A stretch of DNA of 64,000 bases from JAEMQF01 sp963791595 (GTDB taxonomy: Bacteria; Pseudomonadota; Gammaproteobacteria; Burkholderiales; Burkholderiaceae_C), in NCBI GenBank assembly GCA_963791595.1, contig CAWBTF010000025.1, forward strand, positions 62,001 through 126,000. The letters run 5' to 3'. The notes under the pieces were generated by a model. That model did not search any database, was not told the origin of the DNA, and was given only the letters and a program-made list of their open reading frames with translations. Of the stretch, positions 31,372-40,598 are shown in pieces. Both the position numbers and the translations under genes were made by a program. The number at the start of each line of letters is the position of its first letter. Position 1 is the stretch's first letter.

Positions 31372-33394
31372 ATGAACGGCAGCGCTGCCGCCTGGCCCTG
31401 GCTCGCCATCGATGGCGTTCTGCTGCTGGCGTGCGCCTGGCTGCTGGTCGGCCTGATCGGCATCTTCACGCTGCACAGTCTGCACTTCGTCGCGCGGTTC
31501 CTGTTTCCCGCCGGTGGCCTGTTCGGGCTGCTGCTGTTCGGCGTTGCGCTGAGTGCGGTGTTCAACACGCCGGAGGTGGCGGTGCTGCCGATCGGCCTGC
31601 CCACGCTGCCGTTCCACCTGCGGCTGGACAGCCTGTCGGCGTTCTTCCTGATGCTGATCGGCGCCACCGCGGCAGGAGTCTCGGCGTTCGCCGCCGGCTA
31701 CTTCCGGCGCGGCGAAGGCACGCCGCCGGGGTTGCTGTGCCTCGAGTACCACGTGTTCCTCGCCAGCATGGTCGGCGTGGTGATCGCCGACGACGCCTAT
31801 TGCTTCATGGTGATGTGGGAGAGCATGGCGCTCGCGTCATTCTTTCTTGTCACAGCCAACCATCGCATCCCCGAGATCCGCCGCGCCGGCTACATCTATC
31901 TGCTGGTGGCGCACATCGGCGCAATCGGCATCCTGATGTGCTTCGGCGTGCTGCAGGCCAATACCGGCGACTACACCTTCGCGAACATGCGCGCGCAAAC
32001 GCTCACGCCGTTCTGGGCATCTAGCGCCTTCCTGCTCGCGCTGTTCGGCTTCGGCGCAAAGGCCGGCATGCTGCCGCTGCATGTCTGGCTGCCCGAGGCG
32101 CACCCGGCCGCGCCCTCGCCGGTGTCGGCGCTGCTCAGCGGCGTGATGCTGAAGACCGCGATCTACGGGTTGCTGCGCGTCTGCTTCGACCTGCTGCCGA
32201 CTCAGGCCACCTGGTGGGGCGGCGTGCTGCTCGCATTCGGCCTGGCTACCGCCCTGTTCGGCGTCGTGTTCGCCGCGGTGCAGGTCGACATGAAGCGGCT
32301 GCTCGCCTACTCGTCGATCGAGAACATCGGCCTGCTGCTCGCCGCGATCGGCCTGACGCGTCGTGTTTGCGTCCTACGGCATGCACGTGCTCGCGGCGCT
32401 CGCGTTGACCGCGTGCCTGTACCTGGCGGCGAGCCACGCGCTGTTCAAGAGCCTGCTGTTCCTGTGCACCGGCTCGGTGTTGCACGCCACCGGCGAGCGC
32501 AACCTGGGGCGCCTGGGCGGCCTGATGCGCCACATGCCGTGGGTCGCGTGGATCACGCTGCTCGGCGCTCTGGCCAGCGCCGGACTGCCGCCGCTGGGCG
32601 GTTTCGTCTCGGAGTGGCTGCTGCTGCAAAGCTTCTTGTTCACGCCGGGCTTGCCGAATCCGGTGCTGAACATGCTGATCCCGGTCGTCGCCGCGTTGAT
32701 CGCGCTGATCGCGGCGCTGGCGGGCTACACGATGGTCAAGTTCTTCGGCATCATCTTCCTCGGCCAACCGCGCGAGGAAAGACTCGCTCACGCGCACGAC
32801 GCCGGCCCCTGGGAACGCGCCGGCATGTTGTGGCTCGCGGCAGGCTGCATCGCGCTCGGGCTGCTGCCGGTGCAGTTCATCCAGGTCATCGACCCGGTGA
32901 CGCGCCAGCTCGTGCGCGCCGGCCTGGGCGACACGGTCGCGGCCCACGGCTGGCTGCTCGCGCCGAGCGGCGTGGAGCGCGCGAGTTACGGGCCGGCGAT
33001 CTTCCTGCTCGGCGTCGCGGCGAGTTTTGCGATCGCCTGGCTGCTGGTGCGGAAGTGCTACCACGGCCGAATCCGCCGTGCCATCCCCTGGGCCTGCGGC
33101 TTCACCTGGCAGAGCGCACGCATGCAAGACACGGCAGAAGGCTTCGGCCAGCCGATCCGCCAGATCTTCGACCCGTTCTTCCGCATCCGGCGCGAACTGC
33201 CCACGCCGTTCGACGCGCGGCCGCACTACCGCGCCAGCGTACAAGACCATTTCTGGTTCGCGATCTACCTGCCGATCGCCGCCTTGGTGGCGCGCCTGGC
33301 GCGCCTGGTCGGGCTGTTGCAGCAGGGGCGCATCGCGGTCTACTTGCTGTACAGCTTCGCGACGCTGATCGCGATGTTGCTGGTGGTGAGATGA
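31372..33394 (+). CDS. hyfB: HyfB-like antiporter subunit of a hydrogenase-4-type complex (frameshifted)
   Basis: About 673 aa when read through a one-base frameshift near 32355-32362. The first frame has the proton-antiporter (NuoL/M/N-like) core: VMWESMALASFFLVT, LFGFGAKAGMLPLHVWLPEAHPAAPSPVSALLSGVMLKTAIYGL, VDMKRLLAYSSIENIGLLLAAIGL. The second frame continues VFASYGMHVLAALALTACLYLAASHALFKSLLFLCTGSV and runs to the normal C-terminus (IAVYLLYSFATLIAMLLVVR). Key Lys/Glu channel residues are retained. As first gene of the operon it would form one of two antiporter-like modules. The frameshift is a lone lesion in an otherwise conserved gene. Confidence 0.85.
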
Positions 33395-33495
33395 ATCGCG
33401 TGCCAACCATGCTTTCGCGGCCGACGCCGGGCCGCTCCCAAGCCGGCCCGCGTCCCCCGGGACCGGCCGACGTACGCGTTGGCCGAGGGGCTGAC

Positions 33496-34441
33496 ATGAC
33501 TGCTGGCCGCCCTCTCCCAACTGCTCGAAATCGTCGCGGCACTGCTGCTCGCGCCGCTGCTCAGCGGCTGGGTCAACCAGTGCCGCGCGTGGCTCTCGAA
33601 CCGCTCGGCGCCGAGCATCTTTCTGCCGTACCGCGTGCTGCACAAGCTCTTCAACAAAGAGTCGGTGGTGGCAGAACACGCGTCGCAGGTGTTTCGCAGC
33701 GCGCCTTACCTCGTGTTCGGCTGCATGCTGCTCGCTTGCGCGATCGTGCCCACGCTGTCGACCGACCTGCCGCTGGCGCCGGCGGCTGACGCGATCGCGC
33801 TGGTGGGCCTGTTCGCGCTGGCGCGCGTCTTCATCTCGCTCGCCGCGATGGACATCGGCACCGCATTCGGCACGCTCGGCGCGCGCCGCGAAATGCTGGT
33901 CGGCTTTCTCGCCGAACCGGCGTTGCTGATGGTGCTGTTCTCGGCGTCGCTGATCTCCAAATCGACTTCGTTGACGACGATCGTGCAAACCCTCGCGCAC
34001 CGCGACCTCGCGATCTACCCGGGCCTCGCGTTCGCCGGTGTCGCGTTCACCATCGTCTCGCTCGCCGAGAACGCGCGTGTGCCGGTCGACAACCCGGCCA
34101 CGCACCTCGAACTGACGATGATCCACGAAGCGCTGATCCTCGAATACTCGGGCCGGCACCTGGCGCTGATCGAATGGGCGGCGAGCCTGAAGTTGTTTGC
34201 CTACTCGTGCATCGGCCTGGCGCTGTTCTGCCCCTGGGGAATCGCCGAGGCGCACGCGCCGCTCGAATTGCTGCTCGCGCTGCCGGTGCTCGTGCTCAAA
34301 CTCGGCGCCGGTGGCGCCGCGCTCGCGTTGTTCGAGACGGCGAGCGCGAAGATGCGAATCTTCCGCGTTCCCGAGTACCTCGCCACCGCGTTCCTGCTCG
34401 CCGTGATCGGGCTGCTGGTGCACATTCTGCTGGGCGTCTAG
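33496..34441 (+). CDS. hyfC: HyfC-like (NuoH/HycD family) membrane subunit, start region shifted
   Basis: About 314 aa. Conserved NuoH-family parts include LLAPLLSGWVNQCRAWLSNR, FLPYRVLHKLFNKESVV, SLISKSTSLTTIVQ, VSLAENARVPVDNPATHLELTMIHEALILEYSGRHLALIEWAASLK. The only nearby ATG (33496) is one base out of frame with this reading (ATG-A-CTGCTGGCC), so either a CTG at 33500 starts translation or there is a one-base insertion at 33499. The subunit anchors the hydrophilic arm to the membrane arm. It follows hyfB by 101 bp of sequence with no gene. Confidence 0.85.
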
Positions 34442-34469
34442 CATGAATCACACCGCATCGGGCGATGGG

Positions 34470-34980
34470 CTTGGGTCGGCTTTCGGCCCGTTGCTGCCGT
34501 TCGCCGCTGTGTGCATGCCAGCGTTTGCCGCTGCGCGCGCGCCAGCTCCGGCGCGAGGGCAGGTGGCCCGGGGTACGTTCTCCGGCCCACGCTCGCGGGG
34601 CACCCGATGTGGCCCACGGCGCGTGGCGCCATCAACACCGCCCAAGCGCGCGCAGAGCCAGGACACCGCGAATGGGGCCTCCGCCCGTACCCCAAGCCAC
34701 CTGCCCGGGCCGCTGGGCGGCACCCCTGCACATCGCCCGTCACCATGGGTGGTAGCAGGGCGGTGGTGGTGCCCCCGGGCGGAGGCCCCATTCGCGGTGT
34801 CCTGGCCCTCTGTGGGCTTGGAAGGCGTTGATGGCGCTGTGCGTGGTGGGCCTCGGTGGCGCCCCGCGAGCGTGGGCCGGAGAACGGGAGCGCCGCCACC
34901 GCCCTGGGGAACGGTCGCTGAAGGGCTGAGCCTGCACACTGCGGCGAACGGCAGCTTTGGGCCGAAAGCCGACCTCCCCG
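34470..34980. repeat. Long imperfect palindromic element, copy 2, inside the hyf-like operon
   Basis: This fills the 594-bp gap between hyfC and hyfE. Perfect arms 34657-34687 and 34776-34806 (31 bp); outer arms 34576-34604 and 34858-34886 differ by one base. The ends also pair (GGTCGGCTTTCGG at 34474 with CCGAAAGCCGACC near 34962-34974). Compared with copy 1, one base differs inside the perfect arm and its partner has changed to match, so pairing has been kept. No coding capacity is apparent. Confidence 0.85.
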
Positions 34981-35035
34981 ACGCCGACCCGTCTCTTGCT
35001 GCGCAAGACGCGCGGCTCGCGGTGGAGCCGCTGAC

Positions 35036-35695
35036 ATGACCCCCCTCTTCGGCCAGTTCGTCAATCTGCTCGGCGCTGTACTGTTGCTGCTGGCATTCGC
35101 GATGATTTCGCAGCGCCGCATCCTGTCGCTGATCCACCTGTTCACGCTGCAGGGTGCGACGCTCGTGCTGGCCACCGCGATCGTGGGCTATGTGACGAAC
35201 CAGCCGCACCTGTACCTGTCGGCGGCGATCACGCTGATCCTCAAGGTGCTGCTGATCCCATGGCTGCTGCACCGCGTGATCGCGCGCCTGAACGTGCGCT
35301 GGGACGTCGAGACGCTGATCAACATTCCGACGACGATGCTGCTGGGCATCCTGCTCGTCATCTTCGCGTTCAACCTGGCACTGCCGATCGCCCAGTTCTC
35401 ATCGACGGTTTCGCGCGGGTCGCTGGGCATCGCGCTGGCCTGCGTGCTGCTGTCGTTCCTGATGATGATCACGCGCGCGAAAGCGGTGCCGCAGGTGATC
35501 GGCTTCCTGTCGATGGAAAACGGCCTGTTCTTCGCCGCCACCTCGGCGACTTACGGCATGCCGATGGTGGTGGAACTGGGCATTGCGCTCGACGTGCTGA
35601 TCGGCGTGCTGATCCTGGGCGTGTTCCTGTTCCAGATTCGCGAACAGTTCGACAGCCTGGACATCCGCCACCTCGAACGCCTGAAGGAGGAATGA
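35036..35695 (+). CDS. hyfE: HyfE-like hydrogenase-4 membrane component
   Basis: 219 aa, about seven membrane helices. FGQFVNLLGAVLLLLAFAMISQRRILSLIHLFTLQGATLVLATAIVGYVT and PQVIGFLSMENGLFFAATSATYGMPMVVELGIALDVLIGVLILGVFLFQIREQFDSLDIRHLERLKEE are typical of HyfE, whose N-terminal half resembles NuoK. The SMENGLFFAA motif carries the conserved membrane Glu. It ends in GGAGGAATGAGTTG, where the next gene's TTG start lies one base past the stop, so the two are translationally coupled. Confidence 0.93.
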   Translation: MTPLFGQFVNLLGAVLLLLAFAMISQRRILSLIHLFTLQGATLVLATAIVGYVTNQPHLYLSAAITLILKVLLIPWLLHRVIARLNVRWDVETLINIPTTMLLGILLVIFAFNLALPIAQFSSTVSRGSLGIALACVLLSFLMMITRAKAVPQVIGFLSMENGLFFAATSATYGMPMVVELGIALDVLIGVLILGVFLFQIREQFDSLDIRHLERLKEE

Positions 35696-35696
35696 G

Positions 35697-37154
35697 TTGC
35701 CGCTGCTGCTCATCGTGCTCGGGATTCCGCTGCTCGGCGGCGCGGTGCTCGCGCTGTTCGGGCATCGCGACCGGGCAATGGAGATCAACGTCGGATTCAG
35801 CGGCGGCACCTTCATCGCCGCCTGCGCGCTCACCGCGCAGGTGGTCGAGCAAGGGCCGCTGTTCGTCTGGGAGCGCGAATTCTTCATCGACGCGCTCAAT
35901 GTTTTCCTGGTCACGCTGACGGCCTTCGTCGCCTTCACGACAGCCTTGTTCTCGCGCCCTTACATGCGCGTCGAACGCGACCTGGGCAAGATGACGCCGC
36001 CGCGACTGCGCCTGTACCACAGCATGTACCAGCTGTTCAGCTTCACGATGCTGCTCGCGCTGATGACGAACAACATGGGCATCCTGTGGGTCGCGATGGA
36101 AGCGGCGACGCTGACGACCGTCTTGCTCGTCAGCGTCTACCGCACCGCGGCGAGCCTGGAGGCGGCGTGGAAGTACTTCATCCTGTGCGGCGTGGGCATC
36201 GCGCAGGCGCTGTTCGGCACCGTGCTGCTCTACATGGCGGCCGAGAAGGTGATCGGCGCGGAGGGCGGCGCGCTGCTCTGGACGAACCTGAACCTGGTGA
36301 AGGCGCAACTCGACCCGAACATCATCACGCTCGCGTTTGCGTTCCTGTTCATCGGCTACGGCACCAAAGTCGGCCTCGTGCCGCTGCACAACTGGCTGCC
36401 CGATGCGCACGCCGAGGGGCCGACTCCAGTCTCTGCCGTGCTGTCGGGGCTGCTGCTCAACGTCGCGCTGTACGCGATCCTGCGCTGCAAGGTGCTGACC
36501 GACGGCGCGCTGCGCAGCGCGCTGGCCGGCCAGATGATGATCGGCTTCGGCCTGCTCTCCGTCGTCGCGGCGGCGTTCCTGTTGACGCGGCAACGCGACG
36601 TGAAACGCATGTTCGCGTATTCGTCGATCGAACACATGGGGCTGATGACGTTCGCATTCGGCATGGGCGGCCCGGTGGCCAATTTCGCCGGGCTGCTGCA
36701 CATGACGGTGCATTCGCTCATCAAATCGGCGATCTTCTTCGCCGTCGGCCACGCCTCGCAGAAAGCGGGAACGCAGGTGATGGACGAGATCCGCGGCCTG
36801 ATCCGCGTCAGCCCCACGGTCGCGTGGGGCCTGATGCTCGGCTCGCTGGCGATTCTGGGAATGCCGCCGTTCGGCGTGTTCGCGAGCGAGTTCCTGATCA
36901 TCACGACGGCGATGCGCGAGCAGCCCTGGGCGACGCCGTTCCTGCTGGTCGCGCTCGGCGTCGCGTTCGCGTCGGTGTTCGCCCGAGTCCAGCCGATGGT
37001 GTTCGGCGACACGACGCTGAAACCGCTGGCGCACCCGCCGGCGCTGATCCCGGTGTTCGTGCATCTGGCACTTGGCCTGATGCTCGGCCTGTACATCCCG
37101 CCCTACCTGAACGCCTGGTATCGCGAGGCGGCGCGGATGATCGGCGGTGGTTGA
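35697..37154 (+). CDS. hyfF: HyfF-like proton-antiporter subunit
   Basis: 485 aa, about 14 helices, NuoL/M/N family. The TTG start at 35697 is preceded by AAGGAGG. Conserved pieces: WVAMEAATLTTVLLVSVYRTAASLEAAWKYFILCGVGIAQALFG, FLFIGYGTKVGLVPLHNWLPDAHAEGPTPVSAVLSGLLLNVALYAILR, RDVKRMFAYSSIEHMGLMTFAFGMG, LIKSAIFFAVGHASQ and GMPPFGVFASEFLI. It is intact. Together with HyfB it would give the complex two ion-pumping channels. Its stop overlaps the GTG start of the next gene. Confidence 0.94.
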   Translation: MPLLLIVLGIPLLGGAVLALFGHRDRAMEINVGFSGGTFIAACALTAQVVEQGPLFVWEREFFIDALNVFLVTLTAFVAFTTALFSRPYMRVERDLGKMTPPRLRLYHSMYQLFSFTMLLALMTNNMGILWVAMEAATLTTVLLVSVYRTAASLEAAWKYFILCGVGIAQALFGTVLLYMAAEKVIGAEGGALLWTNLNLVKAQLDPNIITLAFAFLFIGYGTKVGLVPLHNWLPDAHAEGPTPVSAVLSGLLLNVALYAILRCKVLTDGALRSALAGQMMIGFGLLSVVAAAFLLTRQRDVKRMFAYSSIEHMGLMTFAFGMGGPVANFAGLLHMTVHSLIKSAIFFAVGHASQKAGTQVMDEIRGLIRVSPTVAWGLMLGSLAILGMPPFGVFASEFLIITTAMREQPWATPFLLVALGVAFASVFARVQPMVFGDTTLKPLAHPPALIPVFVHLALGLMLGLYIPPYLNAWYREAARMIGGG

Positions 37155-38877
37155 TCCGATGATCCCCGGCCTCGACCTTGCCCTGTCGCGCCTGCCCGCG
37201 CCGCTGCCGATCTGGCACGCGTGCGTGAGCGCGGCGCAGTGGCGCACTGCGGCACAAGCCGTTGCCGCGGCGAAGGGCCGGTTCGTGGCACTGTGGGGTG
37301 CGCCGAAGGCGGACAGCGATGCAGGCAGTGGCCCGAATGGGAGCGCAAACGGCGGCGCAAACGGCGCCACCATCATCTGCGCCGCATACGCGCTCGCAGA
37401 GGGACTGGTCTGGCTCGAACTCGCACTCGACGCGCAAGCGCCCTCGTATCCGGACGTGGCGGCCGAATTCCCCGCCGCCGCGCGCATGCAGCGTGCCGCG
37501 GCCGATCTGCTCGGCGTGCACGCCGAGGGCGCGTCGGACCACCGACCTTGGCTCGACCACGGCGTCTGGCCAGTGAACTACCGTCCACTGCGCGACGCCT
37601 CGGAACCGCGCCCGGCGCCAGCCCTCACTTGCAGTGCGCATTCCGGCTTGCAAGCCGGAATCGCTCAGCGGGCTCGCCGCATGCGGCTCGAAACCCCCGC
37701 CTCGCCCCCAGCCCTCTCCCAAAGGGAGAGGGAGCAAGAAGATGCGATTGGCGATCCAATGCCAGCCGACTACACCTTCGTCCGCGTCGAAGGCGACGGC
37801 GTGCATGAGATCGCGGTCGGTCCGGTGCACGCCGGAATCATCGAACCGGGGCACTTTCGGTTTTCCGTCGTCGGCGAAAAAGTGTTGCGCCTCGAGCAGC
37901 GCCTGGGCTATGTGCACAAGGGCATCGGCCAGCGCTTCACGCAACTCGGTGCGCTCCAGGGGTTTCGCCTGGCCGGCCGCGTCTGCGGCGACTCGACGGT
38001 CGCGTTTGCCTGGGCCTACTGCATGGCGCTCGAATCGGCCGCCCGCTGCAGCGTGCCGCCGCGCGCGCAGCACCTGCGCGCGCTGATGCTCGAGCGCGAG
38101 CGTGTCGCGAACCACCTCGGCGACCTGGGCGCACTCGGCAACGACGCCGCGCTCGGCTTCGCCCTGGCGCAGTTCTCGCGGCTGCGCGAAGACTGGCAGC
38201 GTTTGTCGAGAGATGCATTCGGGCATCGGTTGATGATGGATGGCGTCGCACCCGGCGGTGTGAGTGCCGACGCGGATGCCAACCTGCTGGTGCGCATGAT
38301 CGAGCAGTGCGACGCGATCGAGGCACAGCTGAAGACGCTGCGCGGCATCTACGACGAGCACGCCGGGCTGCAGGACCGCTTCATGGGGACCGGCAGCGTT
38401 TCACCACAACTCGCCGGACGACTCGGCTTGACCGGCCTGGCCGGGCGCGCGAGCGGCCGGCCTGCCGACCTGCGCTGCGACCACGCCTTCCCGCCCTACG
38501 ACGCGCTGCGCGTCAAGCGCGCCACCCAACTCGGAGGCGACGTGGCCGCGCGAGTCGAGGTGCGCTTCGACGAAGCGTTCGAATCGCTGCGCTTGATCCG
38601 CCTGCTCTGCGCCGGCTTGCCGGTGGGCCCGGTGCGAGCCGAATTCGAGTTGCCGCCGAGCGGGTCCTTCGGCGCCGGCTGGGTCGAGGGCTGGCGCGGC
38701 GAGGTGTTCGTGGCGCTGACACTGGGCGCGAATGGAAGCATTCGATCCTGCCATTGCCACGACCCGTCGTGGCACAACTGGCCGGTGCTCGAACACGCGG
38801 TGATCGGCAACATCGTTCCCGATTTCCCGCTCATCAACAAATCGTTCAACCTCAGTTACTCGGGGCACGACCTGTGA
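37147..38877 (+). CDS. HyfG-like large subunit (NuoC-NuoD fusion) lacking the NiFe site
   Basis: 576 aa from GTG 37147 (ATG at 37159 also possible). Residues 1-165 are NuoC-like (HGVWPVNYRPLRD), 200-576 NuoD/HycE-like (GPVHAGIIEPGHFRFSVVGEKVLRLEQRLGYVHKGI). In NiFe hydrogenases the metal is held by two CxxC motifs. Here the first is GRVCGDST and the second is CHDPSWHNW instead of DPCxxC, so at least two, and effectively all, bridging Cys pairs are broken: no NiFe centre can form. The linker (about 160-195) holds an in-frame repeat insertion. It belongs to energy-converting hydrogenase-related (Ehr) complexes, whose substrate is unknown. Confidence 0.88.
   Translation: MVDPMIPGLDLALSRLPAPLPIWHACVSAAQWRTAAQAVAAAKGRFVALWGAPKADSDAGSGPNGSANGGANGATIICAAYALAEGLVWLELALDAQAPSYPDVAAEFPAAARMQRAAADLLGVHAEGASDHRPWLDHGVWPVNYRPLRDASEPRPAPALTCSAHSGLQAGIAQRARRMRLETPASPPALSQREREQEDAIGDPMPADYTFVRVEGDGVHEIAVGPVHAGIIEPGHFRFSVVGEKVLRLEQRLGYVHKGIGQRFTQLGALQGFRLAGRVCGDSTVAFAWAYCMALESAARCSVPPRAQHLRALMLERERVANHLGDLGALGNDAALGFALAQFSRLREDWQRLSRDAFGHRLMMDGVAPGGVSADADANLLVRMIEQCDAIEAQLKTLRGIYDEHAGLQDRFMGTGSVSPQLAGRLGLTGLAGRASGRPADLRCDHAFPPYDALRVKRATQLGGDVAARVEVRFDEAFESLRLIRLLCAGLPVGPVRAEFELPPSGSFGAGWVEGWRGEVFVALTLGANGSIRSCHCHDPSWHNWPVLEHAVIGNIVPDFPLINKSFNLSYSGHDL
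37620..37745 (+). repeat. Repeat inserted in frame in the HyfG-like gene
   Basis: Contains a perfect 22-bp palindrome (37640-37661, half-site ATTCCGGCTTG) and a hairpin with 9-bp arms (CCCTCTCCC, AAA, GGGAGAGGG; 37712-37732). The CCCTCTCCC hairpin type is a dispersed repeat in many proteobacteria. It adds about 42 codons in the linker between the NuoC- and NuoD-like domains without breaking the frame. Confidence 0.65.
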
Positions 38878-38881
38878 TTCG

Positions 38882-39412
38882 ATGATGTGGAACATCCTGC
38901 GCCAGATCGCCGCGACCGGCATCGTCACTGAAACCGCGCCACTGAGCGACGCAACGCCACGCGTTCAGAGCGAGCGCATCCAAGCCGAGATCCTCGCGAT
39001 CCTCGGCCAGGCACTGACGATTCGCCAGGTCGACGCCGGTTCGTGCAACGGCTGCGAACTCGAAATTCACGCGCTGAACAACCCTTACTACAACCTAGAA
39101 GGCCTGGGAATCCGCTTCGTCGCGAGCCCGCGCCACGCCGACATGCTGCTCGTCACCGGCCCGGTGTCGCGCCACATGGCCGAAGCGCTGCGCCGCACCT
39201 ATGCCGCGACGCCCGAGCCGCGGCTGGTGGTCGCAATCGGCGACTGCGGCTGCGACGGCGGCATCTTCGGCGAGAACTATGCGAGCTGCGGCCGGGTCGC
39301 GAATGTGATCCCGGTGGATGTGGCCGTTGCGGGCTGCCCGCCGCCGCCGCTCGAAATCTTGCGCGGCATTCTCACCGCAGTGCGGCGCGCCGGGCCGTTG
39401 AAGCTAAAGTGA
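38882..39412 (+). CDS. hyfI: HyfI/NuoB-like [4Fe-4S] small subunit
   Basis: 176 aa. The proximal-cluster ligands are seen in QVDAGSCNGCELEI, IGDCGCDGG and VAGCPPPP, matching the NuoB/HycG family. The ATG at 38882 is four bases past the stop of the large subunit gene. It would pass electrons between the large subunit and a ferredoxin or cofactor. hyfA/hyfH-type ferredoxin genes are missing from the operon, so the electron partner must be encoded elsewhere. The N-terminal 40 residues are an extension relative to HycG. Confidence 0.92.
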   Translation: MMWNILRQIAATGIVTETAPLSDATPRVQSERIQAEILAILGQALTIRQVDAGSCNGCELEIHALNNPYYNLEGLGIRFVASPRHADMLLVTGPVSRHMAEALRRTYAATPEPRLVVAIGDCGCDGGIFGENYASCGRVANVIPVDVAVAGCPPPPLEILRGILTAVRRAGPLKLK

Positions 39413-39440
39413 GCAGCCTCGCTGAATTCGAGTCGACCCC

Positions 39441-40538
39441 ATGCACCCTCTCGCAAAGCACGGTCACACCTGGTACCACAAGCGGCTCGCACTTCCCGGC
39501 GCGCTGCCGCGCGTCGTGATCGACACCGACGCGGCGAACGAGATCGACGATCAATTCGCGCTCGCCTGGGCTTTGCTGTCGCCGCGGCAACTGCGCCTGG
39601 AAGCGGTGCACGCCGCGCCGTTCTCGTTCGACCACCTGCGCCGCGAATGGATTCGTGCCCGCAACGCACGCGACAACCCCGCCGGCGCATCGCATGCCGA
39701 TCTGGAACTGCTGCACCAGCACGGCGCACGCCTGGCCCACGCGCAGCAGAAGGGCTGGGTGCTGGAGACGCTGGCCCTCGCCCCATTCAACCCGCCGGAT
39801 GTGGGCATGGAGCGCAGCCATCAGGAAATCCTCACCGTGTTCGACAAATGCGGCATCGACCCAGGCTCGCGCGTGTTTCGCGGCTCGCTGGGCTATCTGC
39901 AAACGCTGCACGCGCCATTGCGCAGCGCCGCCGCCGAACACCTGGTGCATCTGGCGATGGCGGGACCGAGCGACGACCCGCTCTATGTCGTCGCGCTCGG
40001 CTGCCTGACGAACGTCGCCAGCGCGCTGCTGATCGCGCCCGAGATCGCCGAGCGCATCGTCGTCGTCTGGACCGCCGGCTACCCGTCGCACGCACCGCAG
40101 CCGAACTTCGCGTTCAACCTCGAGCAAGACATGCTCGCCACCAACGTCGTACTCGACAGCGGCGTGCCGCATGTCTACCTGCCGGGCTACCATGTCGGCG
40201 CGCAGTTGCGACTGAGCCATGCCGAGGTGGAGAAGTACATCGCCGGCCGCGGCGCGATCGGCGACTACCTGCACCACCTCTACACGCACAACCCGCTGTG
40301 GGAGCTGTTCGGCATCGACAGCCTCTATGCCCACAGCTGGGTCATCTGGGACATCATCACGCTCGCTTGGTTGATGAACCCGGCGTGGGTGCCGAGCGAC
40401 TTGACGCCCACGCCATGGTTGGGGGCCGACCGCCGCTGGCGCATCGACCCGGCGCGGCATCCGCAACGCGAGGCCTATGCGGTGCACCGCGATCCGATCT
40501 TCGCGGACTTGTTTCGCAAGCTCGAAGCGGTGGCCTGA
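39441..40538 (+). CDS. Inosine/uridine-type nucleoside hydrolase
   Basis: 365 aa. VVIDTDAANEIDDQFALAWAL is the calcium-binding DTDxxxxxDD motif; VVALGCLTNVASALL and NFAFNLEQDMLATNVVLDSGVP match the family's LTN and N-x-x-x-D-x-x-A blocks. The enzyme cleaves the N-glycosidic bond of nucleosides. AHSWVIWDIITLAWLMNP supplies the C-terminal metal Asp. It is longer than typical E. coli RihA (311 aa) and lies right after the hyf-like operon (28 bp), but no functional link is apparent. Confidence 0.88.
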   Translation: MHPLAKHGHTWYHKRLALPGALPRVVIDTDAANEIDDQFALAWALLSPRQLRLEAVHAAPFSFDHLRREWIRARNARDNPAGASHADLELLHQHGARLAHAQQKGWVLETLALAPFNPPDVGMERSHQEILTVFDKCGIDPGSRVFRGSLGYLQTLHAPLRSAAAEHLVHLAMAGPSDDPLYVVALGCLTNVASALLIAPEIAERIVVVWTAGYPSHAPQPNFAFNLEQDMLATNVVLDSGVPHVYLPGYHVGAQLRLSHAEVEKYIAGRGAIGDYLHHLYTHNPLWELFGIDSLYAHSWVIWDIITLAWLMNPAWVPSDLTPTPWLGADRRWRIDPARHPQREAYAVHRDPIFADLFRKLEAVA

Positions 40539-40598
40539 ATACGGTCAGCCCGCCACCACCGCCCTGCTCCATATCGGCAAGACTGCGCCCCAAGCGAC

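Noticed and set aside
37147..38877. Selenocysteine in a NiFe hydrogenase large subunit via the UGC code
   Set aside because: The second metal motif has Ser and Asn, not Cys, and no SECIS-like hairpin is evident after the remaining Cys codon.
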